Shown here one piece after another: positions 1 to 8,311 of a DNA stretch of 37,755 nucleotides. The stretch's first letter is position 1; every line of letters begins with the position of its first letter. The translations under genes and the position numbers were made by a program. Origin of the DNA: an uncultured bacterium (GTDB lineage: Bacteria > Patescibacteriota > Microgenomatia > UBA1400 > PJMF01); NCBI GenBank assembly GCA_903959355.1, contig CAJBWJ010000058.1, positions 1 through 37,755 on the forward strand, in the 5' to 3' direction. The notes beneath the pieces are model-generated. The model did no database searches. It had not been told where the DNA came from and worked only from the letters and a program-made list of their open reading frames with translations.

Positions 1-512
1 AATAAAACTGAAACTTGCTTGAAATTCAATTTATTAAAAAATAAAAACACTGACATGCTCGCTCCAAAAACTAAAACTGTTCCAAAATCTGGTTCTAGCA
101 AAATTAAAATAGCTGGCAAAGCAATAATCGCTAAAGTTTGTACTAGTAAAAGCCAGGTGAATTTCTTTTCCTTATTAAAAAAACTGCATAAATAAAGAGC
201 TACTACTGGCACAGCAAGCTGAGACGGCTGAAATTTAAAACCAAAAGGCAGTACGATCCAAGCCGAAATACCTCTGGTAATAGAGCCGTAAACAAGCAAA
301 AAGAGTAACAATAAATTAAGCAATAAATAAGACCACTTAGCTATTTTTAAATGAAACTCAAAAGGTAATTTCCAAGCAATAAAAAATACTAAAAAAGCCA
401 AAGCAAAAGAAATAGTTTGCTTGTATAGAAGTTCAGGAACGATACTGCGCAGAGTCGTCAACGACAAAACTGTAAAAAGAAACAAGATGCCTAATAAAAA
501 ATATTTACGCAT
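1..512 (-). CDS. SEDS-family glycosyltransferase (RodA/FtsW type), N-terminal part only
   Basis: The gene starts with ATG at 512-510 and runs off the window, leaving about 170 codons of an expected 350-400. The translation begins MRKYFLLGILFLF and is almost entirely hydrophobic helices. Family signatures are visible: WIVLPFGFKFQPSQLA (compare GxxxFQPSE in RodA/FtsW) and LLEPDFGTVLVFGA (compare LLQPDLGTA). SEDS proteins polymerise lipid II glycan strands in the membrane together with a class B PBP. A complete second SEDS gene lies at 9452-10525 in the division cluster, so by inference this copy may be the elongation (RodA) paralogue. The catalytic Asp region lies outside the window. It begins 24 nt after the HAD gene and is probably its operon partner. 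The paralogue assignment cannot be settled from the N-terminus. Confidence 0.85.
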   Translation of the reverse strand, partial: MRKYFLLGILFLFTVLSLTTLRSIVPELLYKQTISFALAFLVFFIAWKLPFEFHLKIAKWSYLLLNLLLLFLLVYGSITRGISAWIVLPFGFKFQPSQLAVPVVALYLCSFFNKEKKFTWLLLVQTLAIIALPAILILLEPDFGTVLVFGASMSVFLFFNKLNFKQVSVL

Positions 513-536
513 AAACCTTGGCTTAGTTTAGACCAA

Positions 537-1298
537 TTATGACAAACTTTCAAAATATTCTGCCAAGCCATCGTTTTTAACATCACCTATAATTTGATCG
601 GCTAATTCTTTCAGATCAGGAACAGCATTGCCCATGGCTATTTTGAGTCCAACTCCAGCAAATAAATGAAAATCATTATTACCATCACCAACGCCAATTG
701 AATTATTTTTACTGACGGCAGTTTTCTCCAAAAGAATCGCTATGGCATGTTCTTTGGTAGCCTGAGCGTTGGTTATGTGCAAATCACGACAGCCTTTAAT
801 CTTGTCGAAGACCATCGTGCAAATAACATTTGGTATTTGAGAAATTTTTTCTTGAATAATAAAGGCTATTTTCTCTGGAACAAAAACTTGCTCTAAAAAA
901 TAAACTTCTTCTGGTAAAACAAAAGTGTCTGCAGATAAACCACCATTGAAGTAATCATCTTCGCTGTAGTCGTTGCACAAAATCTTGTACTTCGAATACT
1001 CAGACATGATTTGTAAAATTTGTTTGGCTGCTGCTTTTTCAATATTATGTTGCCAGATAATTTCACCAGTTTTTGGTAAACAAATCCTCGTTCCACCAGA
1101 AATGACGCAAGGATCTTCTAACTCTAAATCTTGTAATAAATCTTTAGCAAAAGTCCAAGACCTGCCAGTCGCAGCACAAATAAAATAACGATCTTCTAAA
1201 TTTCTAATCGCTTCTTTTAATCTTTGGCTGGCTAACTTCTGATCTGGAGAATCAATAGCTGTACCATCTAGATCGATAATGATGGCTTTATTCTTCAT
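537..1298 (-). CDS. HAD-superfamily (Cof-like) phosphohydrolase
   Basis: A 253-residue protein with all HAD motifs: motif I DLDGTAID (nucleophile D9, acid/base D11), motif II ATGRS at 43-47, a motif III lysine in ATKEHA near 182, and motif IV GDGNND at 204-209. The long stretch between motifs II and III fits the C2 cap of Cof-type and sucrose-phosphatase-like enzymes, which dephosphorylate sugar phosphates or similar small molecules in the cytoplasm. The substrate cannot be read from the sequence. Its ATG overlaps the ileS stop in an ATGA (1295-1298), so translation is probably coupled to ileS and the gene comes under the ileS T-box leader. Confidence 0.85.
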   Translation of the reverse strand: MKNKAIIIDLDGTAIDSPDQKLASQRLKEAIRNLEDRYFICAATGRSWTFAKDLLQDLELEDPCVISGGTRICLPKTGEIIWQHNIEKAAAKQILQIMSEYSKYKILCNDYSEDDYFNGGLSADTFVLPEEVYFLEQVFVPEKIAFIIQEKISQIPNVICTMVFDKIKGCRDLHITNAQATKEHAIAILLEKTAVSKNNSIGVGDGNNDFHLFAGVGLKIAMGNAVPDLKELADQIIGDVKNDGLAEYFESLS

Positions 1299-4147
1299 AT
1301 TTTAAGCTTAGCTATTTCACCAGCAACGATTTTAGTATTCGTTTTCTCTTCAATTTCTTGTTTAAAAGCTTCTGGATAGTTCGGTAATTCGACTTCAACA
1401 ATTTTATTCATATCCAAAAGAGCCTCTTTGCGTAAATCTTGAATTTGACGAATTATTTCTCTGGCTTCACCTTCAGCTCTGAGTTCATCGGTCAAATTGA
1501 AATCATAATCCACTCTTAAATCACCAGAGTTATCTAGCCATTCAATTTTTTTGACATTGAGCTCCATCAGAAGAAGTGCTTCTAACTCGTCGCGATATTC
1601 AAGCTCAGCAAAACCACTTACTTTCAAACTAGCTAAAGGCTGACGAGCCTTAAGCTGCTTCTCTCGACGCAAGCTATGACCAAGTTCAACAATCTTACGA
1701 GCCAAATCCATGGCAGTTTCTAATTTTTGATCATGAAATTTTTCCTGATATTCTGGGAAAGCTTGCAAGTGAATAGAATTTTCTTCACTAATCATATTGT
1801 GATGAATCAGTTCGGTAAAAAATGGCACTATCGGCGCAAAAGCCTTAGCCAATTCATAAATCACCGTCGCAAAAACTTGACTAACTTCTTGATTGTCGCT
1901 CGCTTTAAGGCGCTCGCGACTCAAACGCAAATACCAAGTCGACAATTCATCGATGAATGGAGCCAATAAGCGACTGGCCTTCATCACATCATAATTATCG
2001 AGATTTTGTCTTAGCTCTTCAATGACGCTTTGCAAACGACTCAGAATCCAACGATCAAGTAAATTACTTGGCAATTTGTCGGCAGCTAAGTCGAAGAAAC
2101 CAGCTTTTTGATCACTAAATGATTTATAGAAAGCCAAAACATTCCACCAAATCACAAAAACACGACGACGCAAATTAGCTACGTCTTTCTCGTCAAAATT
2201 AAGAGTTTCTGCCTTAACTGCAGGAGATGACATCATGTACAAACGCAATGCATCAGCTCCATACTTTTCCAAAATTGCTCCTGGCTCTGGATAATTTTTG
2301 AGACGCTTGCTCATTTTTTTACCATCAGATGCCATGATTAAACCAGTGCACATTACATTTTTGAAAGCACTAGTTTCTTTTTCACTACCCAAAGTTAGAG
2401 CAGTTGCCAAAACATGCAAAGTGTAAAACCAACCGCGAGTCTGATCTTGACCCTCAGAAATAAAATCGGCAGGGAAAGAACGCTTAAAAGCTTCTTGATT
2501 GGCAAATGGATAATGCAACTCACCATAAGGCATGGAGCCTGATTCAAACCAACAATCCAAAACTTCAGGAATGTGATGATAAGTTTTGCCGTCTTTTTCA
2601 AAAGTAATTTTATCAACAATGTGTTTGTGCAAATCGCTAACTTTCTGACCAGAAAGAGTTTCTAATTCTTCAATAGAACTGATACAAACAAAATCACCGC
2701 TTTCACTCTCCCAAATTGGTAGAGGAGTGCCCCAATAACGATTGCGAGAAATTGCCCAATCACGAGCACCCTCAAGCCATTTGCCAAAGCGACCATGCTT
2801 GATATGATCAGGCTGCCAATTAACCTTTTCGTTGTTGGCCAAAAGCTGATCTTTGAAGGAGCTGACTTTGACATACCAACTATCAGTAGCGTAATTAAGC
2901 AGAGGAGTATCACAACGCCAACAATGTGGATAACTGTGCTCGATTTTTTTCTTGGCAAAAAGCGTCCCACGAGCGGCTAAATATTTAATAATCTCAACAT
3001 CAGTCATGGTTGGATTATCTTTTGGTTTGACTTCCATCCCAGCAAAATCTGTCACCTCAGCTGTGAAACGACCATCCATACCCACATGTTGCAACAGCTC
3101 AATACCTTCAGCTTTGCCAACTTTATAGTCATCTTCACCAAAAGCTGGAGCAATGTGGACGATGCCAGTACCTTCATCCAAAGTCACAAAATCTTCAGTG
3201 ACAATACGGAAAGCTTTGGCCCAATTAGCAAAATATGGGAAAACTGGAGTGTAGGTCAGGCCAGCTAATTTGGAACCCATAAATGGCTCGCCAACTAATT
3301 CGAAATCTTTATCAACAATTACTTCAGCCAAACGAGTTTTAGAGACAATTATCAAACCCTCTTCGCCAACAATTTTAACCAAAACATATTCAAGATCCGG
3401 ACCAACTGCCAATAGAACATTGCCTGGCAAAGTCCAAGGAGTGGTAGTCCAAGCGACGGCATAGATTTTCTCGCTGGTTTCTACACCAAGAGTGGCGGCA
3501 GCGTTAACCAATTCGAATTTAGCAAAAACAGAAATATCTTTAACATCTTTGTAACCTTGAGTCACTTCAAAATTGGAAAGCGGAGTTCCACAACGAGGAC
3601 AGATGTGCATGGACTTATGGCTTTTGTAAATCAGGCCCTTATCCCAAAGCTTACGGAAAACCCACCAGACGGTTTCCATGAATTCTTTATCCATAGTTTT
3701 GTAGGCGTGATCCATGTCAATCCAGCGACCAATACGACGAATGGTGGTTTTCCACTCCTCGGCATATGTCAGAACAGTTTGACGACATGCTTCGTTAAAT
3801 TTATCCACACCATAGGTCTCAATGTCTTTTTTGCTATCAAGATTGAGTTGTTTTTCGATGATATTTTCGACTGGTAGACCATGACAATCCCAACCCCAAA
3901 CACGGCGAACTTTCTTGCCCAGCATGGTCTGATAACGAGGAATTAAATCCTTGATAATAGACTGCATTAAATGACCATAATGAGGCAAACCAGTGGCAAA
4001 TGGAGGACCATCATAGAAAGAGAATGAATTATCTTCGCTTCTTTGATTGACTGATTTCTGGAAGGTTTGATCTTGATCCCAAAAGGCGAGAATTTCTTGT
4101 TCTAATTCTGGAAAATTTGGTACTTGTCTAAAATCTTTGATTTTCAT
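1295..4147 (-). CDS. ileS: Isoleucyl-tRNA synthetase, eukaryote/archaea-like type (IleS2)
   Basis: A 950-residue class I synthetase that charges tRNA-Ile with isoleucine. The HIGH motif is HYGH at 56-59 within PPFATGLPHYGH, and KMSKR is at 611-615. CP1 editing-region sequences and two zinc-type pairs (ICPRCG, CWRCD) are visible. HYGH and the CWRCDTPLLNYATDSWYV-like block are typical of the eukaryote-like IleRS class, which in bacteria is the mupirocin-tolerant type; the tolerance is an inference from the family. A clear Shine-Dalgarno AAGGAA sits just before the ATG. The 5' leader is a T-box riboswitch (see 4174-4377), so expression should rise when tRNA-Ile is uncharged. The HAD gene follows with a 4-nt overlap. 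Confidence 0.97.
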   Translation of the reverse strand: MKIKDFRQVPNFPELEQEILAFWDQDQTFQKSVNQRSEDNSFSFYDGPPFATGLPHYGHLMQSIIKDLIPRYQTMLGKKVRRVWGWDCHGLPVENIIEKQLNLDSKKDIETYGVDKFNEACRQTVLTYAEEWKTTIRRIGRWIDMDHAYKTMDKEFMETVWWVFRKLWDKGLIYKSHKSMHICPRCGTPLSNFEVTQGYKDVKDISVFAKFELVNAAATLGVETSEKIYAVAWTTTPWTLPGNVLLAVGPDLEYVLVKIVGEEGLIIVSKTRLAEVIVDKDFELVGEPFMGSKLAGLTYTPVFPYFANWAKAFRIVTEDFVTLDEGTGIVHIAPAFGEDDYKVGKAEGIELLQHVGMDGRFTAEVTDFAGMEVKPKDNPTMTDVEIIKYLAARGTLFAKKKIEHSYPHCWRCDTPLLNYATDSWYVKVSSFKDQLLANNEKVNWQPDHIKHGRFGKWLEGARDWAISRNRYWGTPLPIWESESGDFVCISSIEELETLSGQKVSDLHKHIVDKITFEKDGKTYHHIPEVLDCWFESGSMPYGELHYPFANQEAFKRSFPADFISEGQDQTRGWFYTLHVLATALTLGSEKETSAFKNVMCTGLIMASDGKKMSKRLKNYPEPGAILEKYGADALRLYMMSSPAVKAETLNFDEKDVANLRRRVFVIWWNVLAFYKSFSDQKAGFFDLAADKLPSNLLDRWILSRLQSVIEELRQNLDNYDVMKASRLLAPFIDELSTWYLRLSRERLKASDNQEVSQVFATVIYELAKAFAPIVPFFTELIHHNMISEENSIHLQAFPEYQEKFHDQKLETAMDLARKIVELGHSLRREKQLKARQPLASLKVSGFAELEYRDELEALLLMELNVKKIEWLDNSGDLRVDYDFNLTDELRAEGEAREIIRQIQDLRKEALLDMNKIVEVELPNYPEAFKQEIEEKTNTKIVAGEIAKLKI

Positions 4148-4173
4148 TGTTTCCTTATATATTTTTTTGCTAC

Positions 4174-4224
4174 AAAAAAAGCCTGCCTAAAAACGAACCA
4201 AAAGTGTCGTTTCTAAGCAGGCTT
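4174..4224 (-). terminator. Regulated intrinsic terminator (attenuator) of the ileS T-box
   Basis: The minus strand has an 18-nt 5' arm (4224-4207, beginning AAGCCTGC) and an 18-nt 3' arm (4196-4179, ending GCAGGCTT). They pair throughout with only G-U wobbles, and a run of seven U residues follows (4180-4174). The 5' arm shares GCCT with the antiterminator. In the family, uncharged tRNA stabilises the antiterminator and allows read-through. Confidence 0.92.
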
Positions 4225-4377
4225 ATCTTATAGAAGATAAAGGTACCAGCCTTGCTAATACTTAATTTAAGTGATTACGGACTCACCCGGCTTGGTCTAA
4301 TCAATTCTTGCTTTAAGACAAGAAAATTTCTTCAAGCACCTTGCCATTGATAGTGGCTAAAACGGTTTTAATTTAAC
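4174..4377 (-). promoter_or_regulatory. T-box riboswitch leader of ileS
   Basis: Reading the minus strand, the antiterminator is AGGC (4252-4249), a bulge beginning TGGTACC (4248-4242), TTATCTT (4240-4234), loop CTAT, AAGATAA (4229-4223) and GCCT (4222-4219). This is the canonical T-box architecture: a short helix, a bulge carrying UGGN to pair with the tRNA 3' end, and a second helix. GCCT is also part of the 5' arm of the terminator at 4174-4224, so the two folds are mutually exclusive. UGGU would pair with ACCA, i.e. a discriminator A, as expected for tRNA-Ile. Upstream there is a hairpin GCCA/TGGC (4357-4343) whose 7-nt loop contains AUC, an Ile codon, and a longer stem TGATTA/TAATCA (4303-4272). 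Which of these is Stem I is uncertain; the antiterminator/terminator pair is solid. Confidence 0.88.
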
Positions 4378-4383
4378 AAAGGA

Positions 4384-4392
4384 ATTATAGCA
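4384..4392 (-). promoter_or_regulatory. Promoter of the ileS T-box transcript (extended -10)
   Basis: The minus strand has TGCTATAAT at 4392-4384, a perfect -10 hexamer with the extended TGn element. No good -35 is found at 16-18 nt. The predicted start is near 4377, which places the whole T-box fold within the leader. It lies just beyond the stop of the 147-aa gene, so ileS is likely a separate unit from the division cluster. Confidence 0.7.
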
Positions 4393-4422
4393 CAAAGATA
4401 GCTCACTAAACTAAATTTAAAA

Positions 4423-4866
4423 TCATCCGACTTGCTTTGCAACAGTAGTATGCGCTTCTAACAAAATCGGTTTATTTTCCCTAGAAATTAATTTCAATTG
4501 TATCTGTACCCGGCCAGAATTAAAGACAACCTGAACTTCTTCAGATTCCAGTGGCCATTTGATAGTTTGCTGCACTGTTTGATGAGAGTGAACCGCATTG
4601 TTGAAACTAATAGCTAAGCTTTCGCTTTCTGATTCTAAATAAAAAGACAGTCCTCCCACAAGTTCTCTTCCACGTAAGTTCCAAACCTTATTATCAAAAG
4701 CCATTTCTTTTCTAAAGAAATATTCATCTTTAATAACTGGGCTTTCTTCTTCTTTTTTTCCCGTTAATAGAGCCTTGATTTTAGTGCCAATGGCACGCGT
4801 TTTCTCTGGGATATAATCAAAAATTACTTCTGCTATATCATCAATTACGTCTCCTTCTCTTTTCAT
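4423..4866 (-). CDS. Uncharacterised 147-aa protein directly downstream of ftsZ
   Basis: I do not recognise this family with confidence. It starts 20 nt after ftsZ and has one of the best Shine-Dalgarno sequences in the window (AGGAGA at 4880-4875, 8 nt before ATG), so it is surely translated. Residues 1-40 look like amphipathic helix (IAEVIFDYIPEK, then TKIKALLTGKKEE). Residues about 55-130 look beta-rich. Within them, WPLESEEVQVVFNSGRV followed by QIQLKL resembles the end of the alpha-crystallin/Hsp20 domain (the LPxxVxxxxVxAxxxxGxLxIxLP pattern). That similarity is weak and is inference only. There is no signal peptide or membrane segment, so it is probably cytosolic. Its position suggests a role linked to division or co-expression with FtsZ. 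Confidence 0.8.
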   Translation of the reverse strand: MKREGDVIDDIAEVIFDYIPEKTRAIGTKIKALLTGKKEEESPVIKDEYFFRKEMAFDNKVWNLRGRELVGGLSFYLESESESLAISFNNAVHSHQTVQQTIKWPLESEEVQVVFNSGRVQIQLKLISRENKPILLEAHTTVAKQVG

Positions 4867-4886
4867 GTTCTTAATCTCCTATATCC

Positions 4887-6188
4887 CTATCTATCTCTCA
4901 AAAAAGCTGGCACATCAAATTCAGCAAATTCATCATCGCTGTCGATGTCTTCTTTTTTGTCACTCTTGTCATCACGCTTTTGTTCTTCTTTTTTCTTCAA
5001 GTTAAAGAGAGCAGAGCGAACGAAAGGATTGTGACTTTCTTGTGGCTCTTCTTTTTTAGGCTTAGCCGGCATGATTTGAGGCTGAGTAAAACCACTTGGA
5101 GCACGGTCAATTTTATCTTCCTCTTCATCTTCTTCATTTTGCTTACTGTAATTAGCGGTTGGACCAGTCATTTTACGACGAGATTCTCTGCCATAAGCCC
5201 CGAACATAGCTCTAGGACCAGAACCTGGATAATTGTCACCAAAACCAGTGGCAATGACGCTAATCTTGATCTTAGAACCCATGTTTTCGTCAATCGTAGC
5301 GCCAAAAATGACGTTAGCATCTGGATCGGAGCTGTCAGCAATCACTGAAGAAGCATCGGAAACTTCGCTCATGGTCATATCTGGACCACCAGTAATGTTG
5401 TAAAGAATACCCTTGGCCCCATCGATGGAAACTTCCAAAAGTGGGGAAGAAACAGCCATACGAGCAGCAGTCACAGCGCGATCTTCTCCAGAAGCCTCAC
5501 CAATACCCATCAAAGCTGAACCGGAATCAATCATGATAGTTTTTACATCAGCAAAATCAACATTTATCATGCCTGGAACAGTGATTAAATCGGAAATACC
5601 TTTGACACCCTGGCCGAGAACATTGTCAGCCAAACGGAAAGCATCGATAAAAGTCATTTTTTTATCGACTACTTCAAGTAAACGTTGGTTTGGAATCACA
5701 ATTAAAGTGTCGACAGTATCACCAAGAGCTTCAATGCCTTCGTCAGCGGTCTGCATGCGACGAATGCCTTCAAAAGCAAATGGTTTGGTGACCACGGCTA
5801 CAGTCAAAGCACCAGCTTCTTTGGCAATTTCAGCGATGATAGGGGCCGCACCAGTACCAGTGCCACCACCCATACCAGCAGTAATGAAAACCATATCAGT
5901 ATCGAAAAGCAGATCCTTAAGCTTCTCGCGACTCTCTTCAGCAGCAGTGCGACCAACTTCTGGATCAGCACCAGCACCAAGACCACGAGTAAAATTGCTA
6001 CCAATTTGCATTTTAGTTTCAGCTTTGGAAGTTAAAAGTGCTTGAGCATCAGTATTAACAGTGATAAATTCCACACCACTAATTTGTCTAGATAGGACCA
6101 TGGAATTGACAGCATTGCTACCGCCACCACCAACACCAATGACTTTGATTTTGGCAAAAGTTGTATTTGAAGGTTTAACGAGTCCCAT
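4887..6188 (-). CDS. ftsZ: Cell division GTPase FtsZ
   Basis: A 433-residue tubulin homologue that polymerises at midcell into the Z-ring. The N-terminal glycine loop IGVGGGGSNAV is at 17-27, the tubulin signature GGGTGTG at 107-113, and the T7 loop NVDFADV at 209-215, whose Asp completes the GTPase site of the next subunit. After about residue 330 a charged linker rich in K, E and D leads to the conserved C-terminal peptide EFDVPAFLRDR, the docking site for FtsA and other partners. Matching FtsA lies immediately upstream. A possible own promoter lies at 6214-6222. Length and motifs are normal. Confidence 0.98.
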   Translation of the reverse strand: MGLVKPSNTTFAKIKVIGVGGGGSNAVNSMVLSRQISGVEFITVNTDAQALLTSKAETKMQIGSNFTRGLGAGADPEVGRTAAEESREKLKDLLFDTDMVFITAGMGGGTGTGAAPIIAEIAKEAGALTVAVVTKPFAFEGIRRMQTADEGIEALGDTVDTLIVIPNQRLLEVVDKKMTFIDAFRLADNVLGQGVKGISDLITVPGMINVDFADVKTIMIDSGSALMGIGEASGEDRAVTAARMAVSSPLLEVSIDGAKGILYNITGGPDMTMSEVSDASSVIADSSDPDANVIFGATIDENMGSKIKISVIATGFGDNYPGSGPRAMFGAYGRESRRKMTGPTANYSKQNEEDEEEDKIDRAPSGFTQPQIMPAKPKKEEPQESHNPFVRSALFNLKKKEEQKRDDKSDKKEDIDSDDEFAEFDVPAFLRDR

Positions 6189-6213
6189 ATTTTTAAGGCT
6201 TTCTTAGCAGGTG

Positions 6214-6222
6214 TTTATAGCA
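6214..6222 (-). promoter_or_regulatory. Possible ftsZ promoter in the ftsA-ftsZ gap
   Basis: The minus strand has TGCTATAAA at 6222-6214, an extended -10 about 25 nt before the ftsZ ATG. No convincing -35 is present. It would allow extra FtsZ synthesis beyond the cluster transcript. Confidence 0.35.
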
Positions 6223-6246
6223 AGATATCAAACTACAACATAAAAA

Positions 6247-7557
6247 TCAAGGCAAAATTGTTTTAGTAGTTTTTTTAATCTTATCGATAATATTTTTAAA
6301 CAAATCTTTTGGTAAGAGTGACTTCCAATCAAAATCTTCGCTGACCGTCGCTACATTACCTTGCTTAAGTGCATAATCTAATAAACCAACTGCTACAGCA
6401 AAATTTGGTTTTTTAATATCTTCGGTTAAGCCTTCAATGTCCTCAGGAGAAGCCAGACGAACTGGCAAATTACTAACTTTTTTGGCGACTTCAACTAGAG
6501 AAGCCGTCATCGCTCCACCGCCAGTTAAAATTAGACCAGCTGGCACTTTATTGCCAGAAAGCAAATCTGCTTTGTCTAATTCTTGCATGACTAAACGGAA
6601 AATTTCTCTAATTCGAGGCTCCATGATGCCGCTGATCAAAGTTTTTTTGGATAAAAAATCATTATGAGCAATGCCAACAGTTTCTGGATCTATGGAATCA
6701 AGTTTTCTTTTTCTCTTAGTAAAGTCGGCTTTTGATTCACCAGGACTTGGTCTCATATCATCTGAACCATTGTCGGTTAAATAAAGCTTAAGTTTCTCAG
6801 CATCATCCATCGGAATACGACAACCTAGAGCGATATCTTGAGTAATATGCTTGGCACCAATTGGCAAAACAGCGGAAAATTCTAAAGCACCTTCAACATA
6901 AGCTGTAATGCTGGTAGTGCCCGCACCAATATCAACTAGAACAGCACCCAATTCTTTTTCTGTCTCTGTTAAAGCTATTTGTGAAGCTGCTAGGGCAGAG
7001 AAGACAAAAGCGTCGACCTTAACCCCCATATCGCTAATGCATTTTTCTAGATTACGCATCGCGGTAGTTAAACCAGTTATGATATGGGCTTCTGCTTCCA
7101 AACGCACGCCGGTCATGCCAACTGGATCTTTGACTCCATCTTGAGAATCAACTTTAAAATCTTTAGGAATAACATGAATAATTTCTCGATCAGTAGGCAT
7201 TGAAACAGCTCTAGCTGCCTCAATTACTCGGTCAACATCACTGCGCACGATTTCTTGATCAGCTGAAGCGACAGCCACAACTCCTTTGGAATTTTTATAT
7301 TTAATGTGAACTCCAGAGATAGAGACTACGGCACTCTTGACACTAAAACCGGCCATACGCTCTGCAGAATCCAAGCCTTGAGTGACAGTATTTAAAACCT
7401 GCTCAAGATCAATAATCATGCTGCGTTTCATACCTCTACTAGGAACCACAGAAAACCCAAGCACTTGCAGTTTTCCAAGTTCAGTTACTCTAGAAATTAG
7501 AGTTGTACACTTATCACTTCCTAAATCAATGGCTGCAATTATTTGTTCTTTACTCAT
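6247..7557 (-). CDS. ftsA: Cell division protein FtsA (actin-like membrane tether of FtsZ)
   Basis: A 436-residue actin/Hsp70-fold ATPase. Phosphate 1 motif AIDLGSDKCTTLIS is at the N-terminus, followed by an SHS2-like 1C region containing the SVKSAVVSISGVHI stretch. Phosphate 2 motif VLVDIGAGTTSITAY and the adenosine-type motif GLILTGGGAMTASL follow. The C-terminus (FKNIIDKIKKTTKTIL) is a basic amphipathic helix, as FtsA uses to bind the membrane. It lies 58 nt upstream of ftsZ, the usual partner order. The family tethers FtsZ filaments to the inner face of the membrane and recruits later division proteins. Confidence 0.96.
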   Translation of the reverse strand: MSKEQIIAAIDLGSDKCTTLISRVTELGKLQVLGFSVVPSRGMKRSMIIDLEQVLNTVTQGLDSAERMAGFSVKSAVVSISGVHIKYKNSKGVVAVASADQEIVRSDVDRVIEAARAVSMPTDREIIHVIPKDFKVDSQDGVKDPVGMTGVRLEAEAHIITGLTTAMRNLEKCISDMGVKVDAFVFSALAASQIALTETEKELGAVLVDIGAGTTSITAYVEGALEFSAVLPIGAKHITQDIALGCRIPMDDAEKLKLYLTDNGSDDMRPSPGESKADFTKRKRKLDSIDPETVGIAHNDFLSKKTLISGIMEPRIREIFRLVMQELDKADLLSGNKVPAGLILTGGGAMTASLVEVAKKVSNLPVRLASPEDIEGLTEDIKKPNFAVAVGLLDYALKQGNVATVSEDFDWKSLLPKDLFKNIIDKIKKTTKTILP

Positions 7558-7613
7558 AACTTTTATTCCACAAGAAATCTAACATAGACTATACAAAATT
7601 TTGGAGACAATGT

Positions 7614-8306
7614 CTATTCTTTGAGCACTGGTAAATTAAAACGCATGTCGAGAATTTTTTTGGTTGCCAAAATGTTTTTGATTTCTTCTTGTTTTAAAAC
7701 TAAAGAGAGGCGCTCCATTTGATAATCAAAGTCTTTGCTGTCATCAAGAATAACTTCAATTTCTTTTAGAAAAATATGAATTTCTTGATTATTTTGCCAA
7801 ACAATTTTATTTGTTTCGATTTGATGTTTCTTTAAAGCTTGGCTTAAACTCAGAAATTTTTGATGATAAGCGTCATCAAGATAACCGCGGCTCACTAAAG
7901 AAGGATCTCCCATAAATTCAATTGTCGGCAAATTTAAACGATCTTGGTCATTTTTTAGTTTATTATTTTGATTGAGTAAATAGCGATCTTGACCAACAAT
8001 TAGTCTATAGTCTGGCAATTTAGCCAAGAGAGATAGATTGATATTTCCTGATAAAGTTTTATTAATTTTTTGATATTGATAAACCTGACCGTATTGTTCG
8101 GTCGCTAATAAATCTTCCCAAATTTGATCATTTTCAAAATCAGTAAAAAATAAAGATTTACCTTTGAAACGCGCACTTATTTTTTCACAGACACCGCTTT
8201 CAATAGAAGCATTTTCTATGAAACAATTAATTTTTCTTAAAATAAAAACAAACTTAAATAGTAAAAATAAAATTACAAAAAAAATAAAGAAGCGCAAAAT
8301 TTTCAC
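7614..8306 (-). CDS. ftsQ: Divergent FtsQ/DivIB-like division protein
   Basis: A 230-residue protein with a GTG start (8306-8304). One N-terminal membrane helix (about residues 4-25, FFIFFVILFLLFKFVFIL) leaves most of the chain outside the cytoplasm. The remainder has a POTRA-like order: KGKSLFF near 50, then LLAKLPDYRLIVGQDRYLLN (conserved in FtsQ as a hydrophobic proline block followed by a reference residue), and the C-terminal ILDMRFNLPVL, matching the IDLRF..rPvv ending of FtsQ. Overall identity is clearly low, so the call rests on topology, the end motif and position between murG and ftsA. FtsQ links early cytoplasmic and late periplasmic division proteins. Confidence 0.75.
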   Translation of the reverse strand: MKILRFFIFFVILFLLFKFVFILRKINCFIENASIESGVCEKISARFKGKSLFFTDFENDQIWEDLLATEQYGQVYQYQKINKTLSGNINLSLLAKLPDYRLIVGQDRYLLNQNNKLKNDQDRLNLPTIEFMGDPSLVSRGYLDDAYHQKFLSLSQALKKHQIETNKIVWQNNQEIHIFLKEIEVILDDSKDFDYQMERLSLVLKQEEIKNILATKKILDMRFNLPVLKE

Positions 8307-8311
8307 AAAGT

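Noticed and set aside
5413..6045. Long open frame (210 aa) on the plus strand inside ftsZ
   Set aside because: It is antisense to a fully conserved ftsZ region, has a biased Ser/Ala/Pro composition and shows no family motifs. It is a shadow of the ftsZ reading frame.
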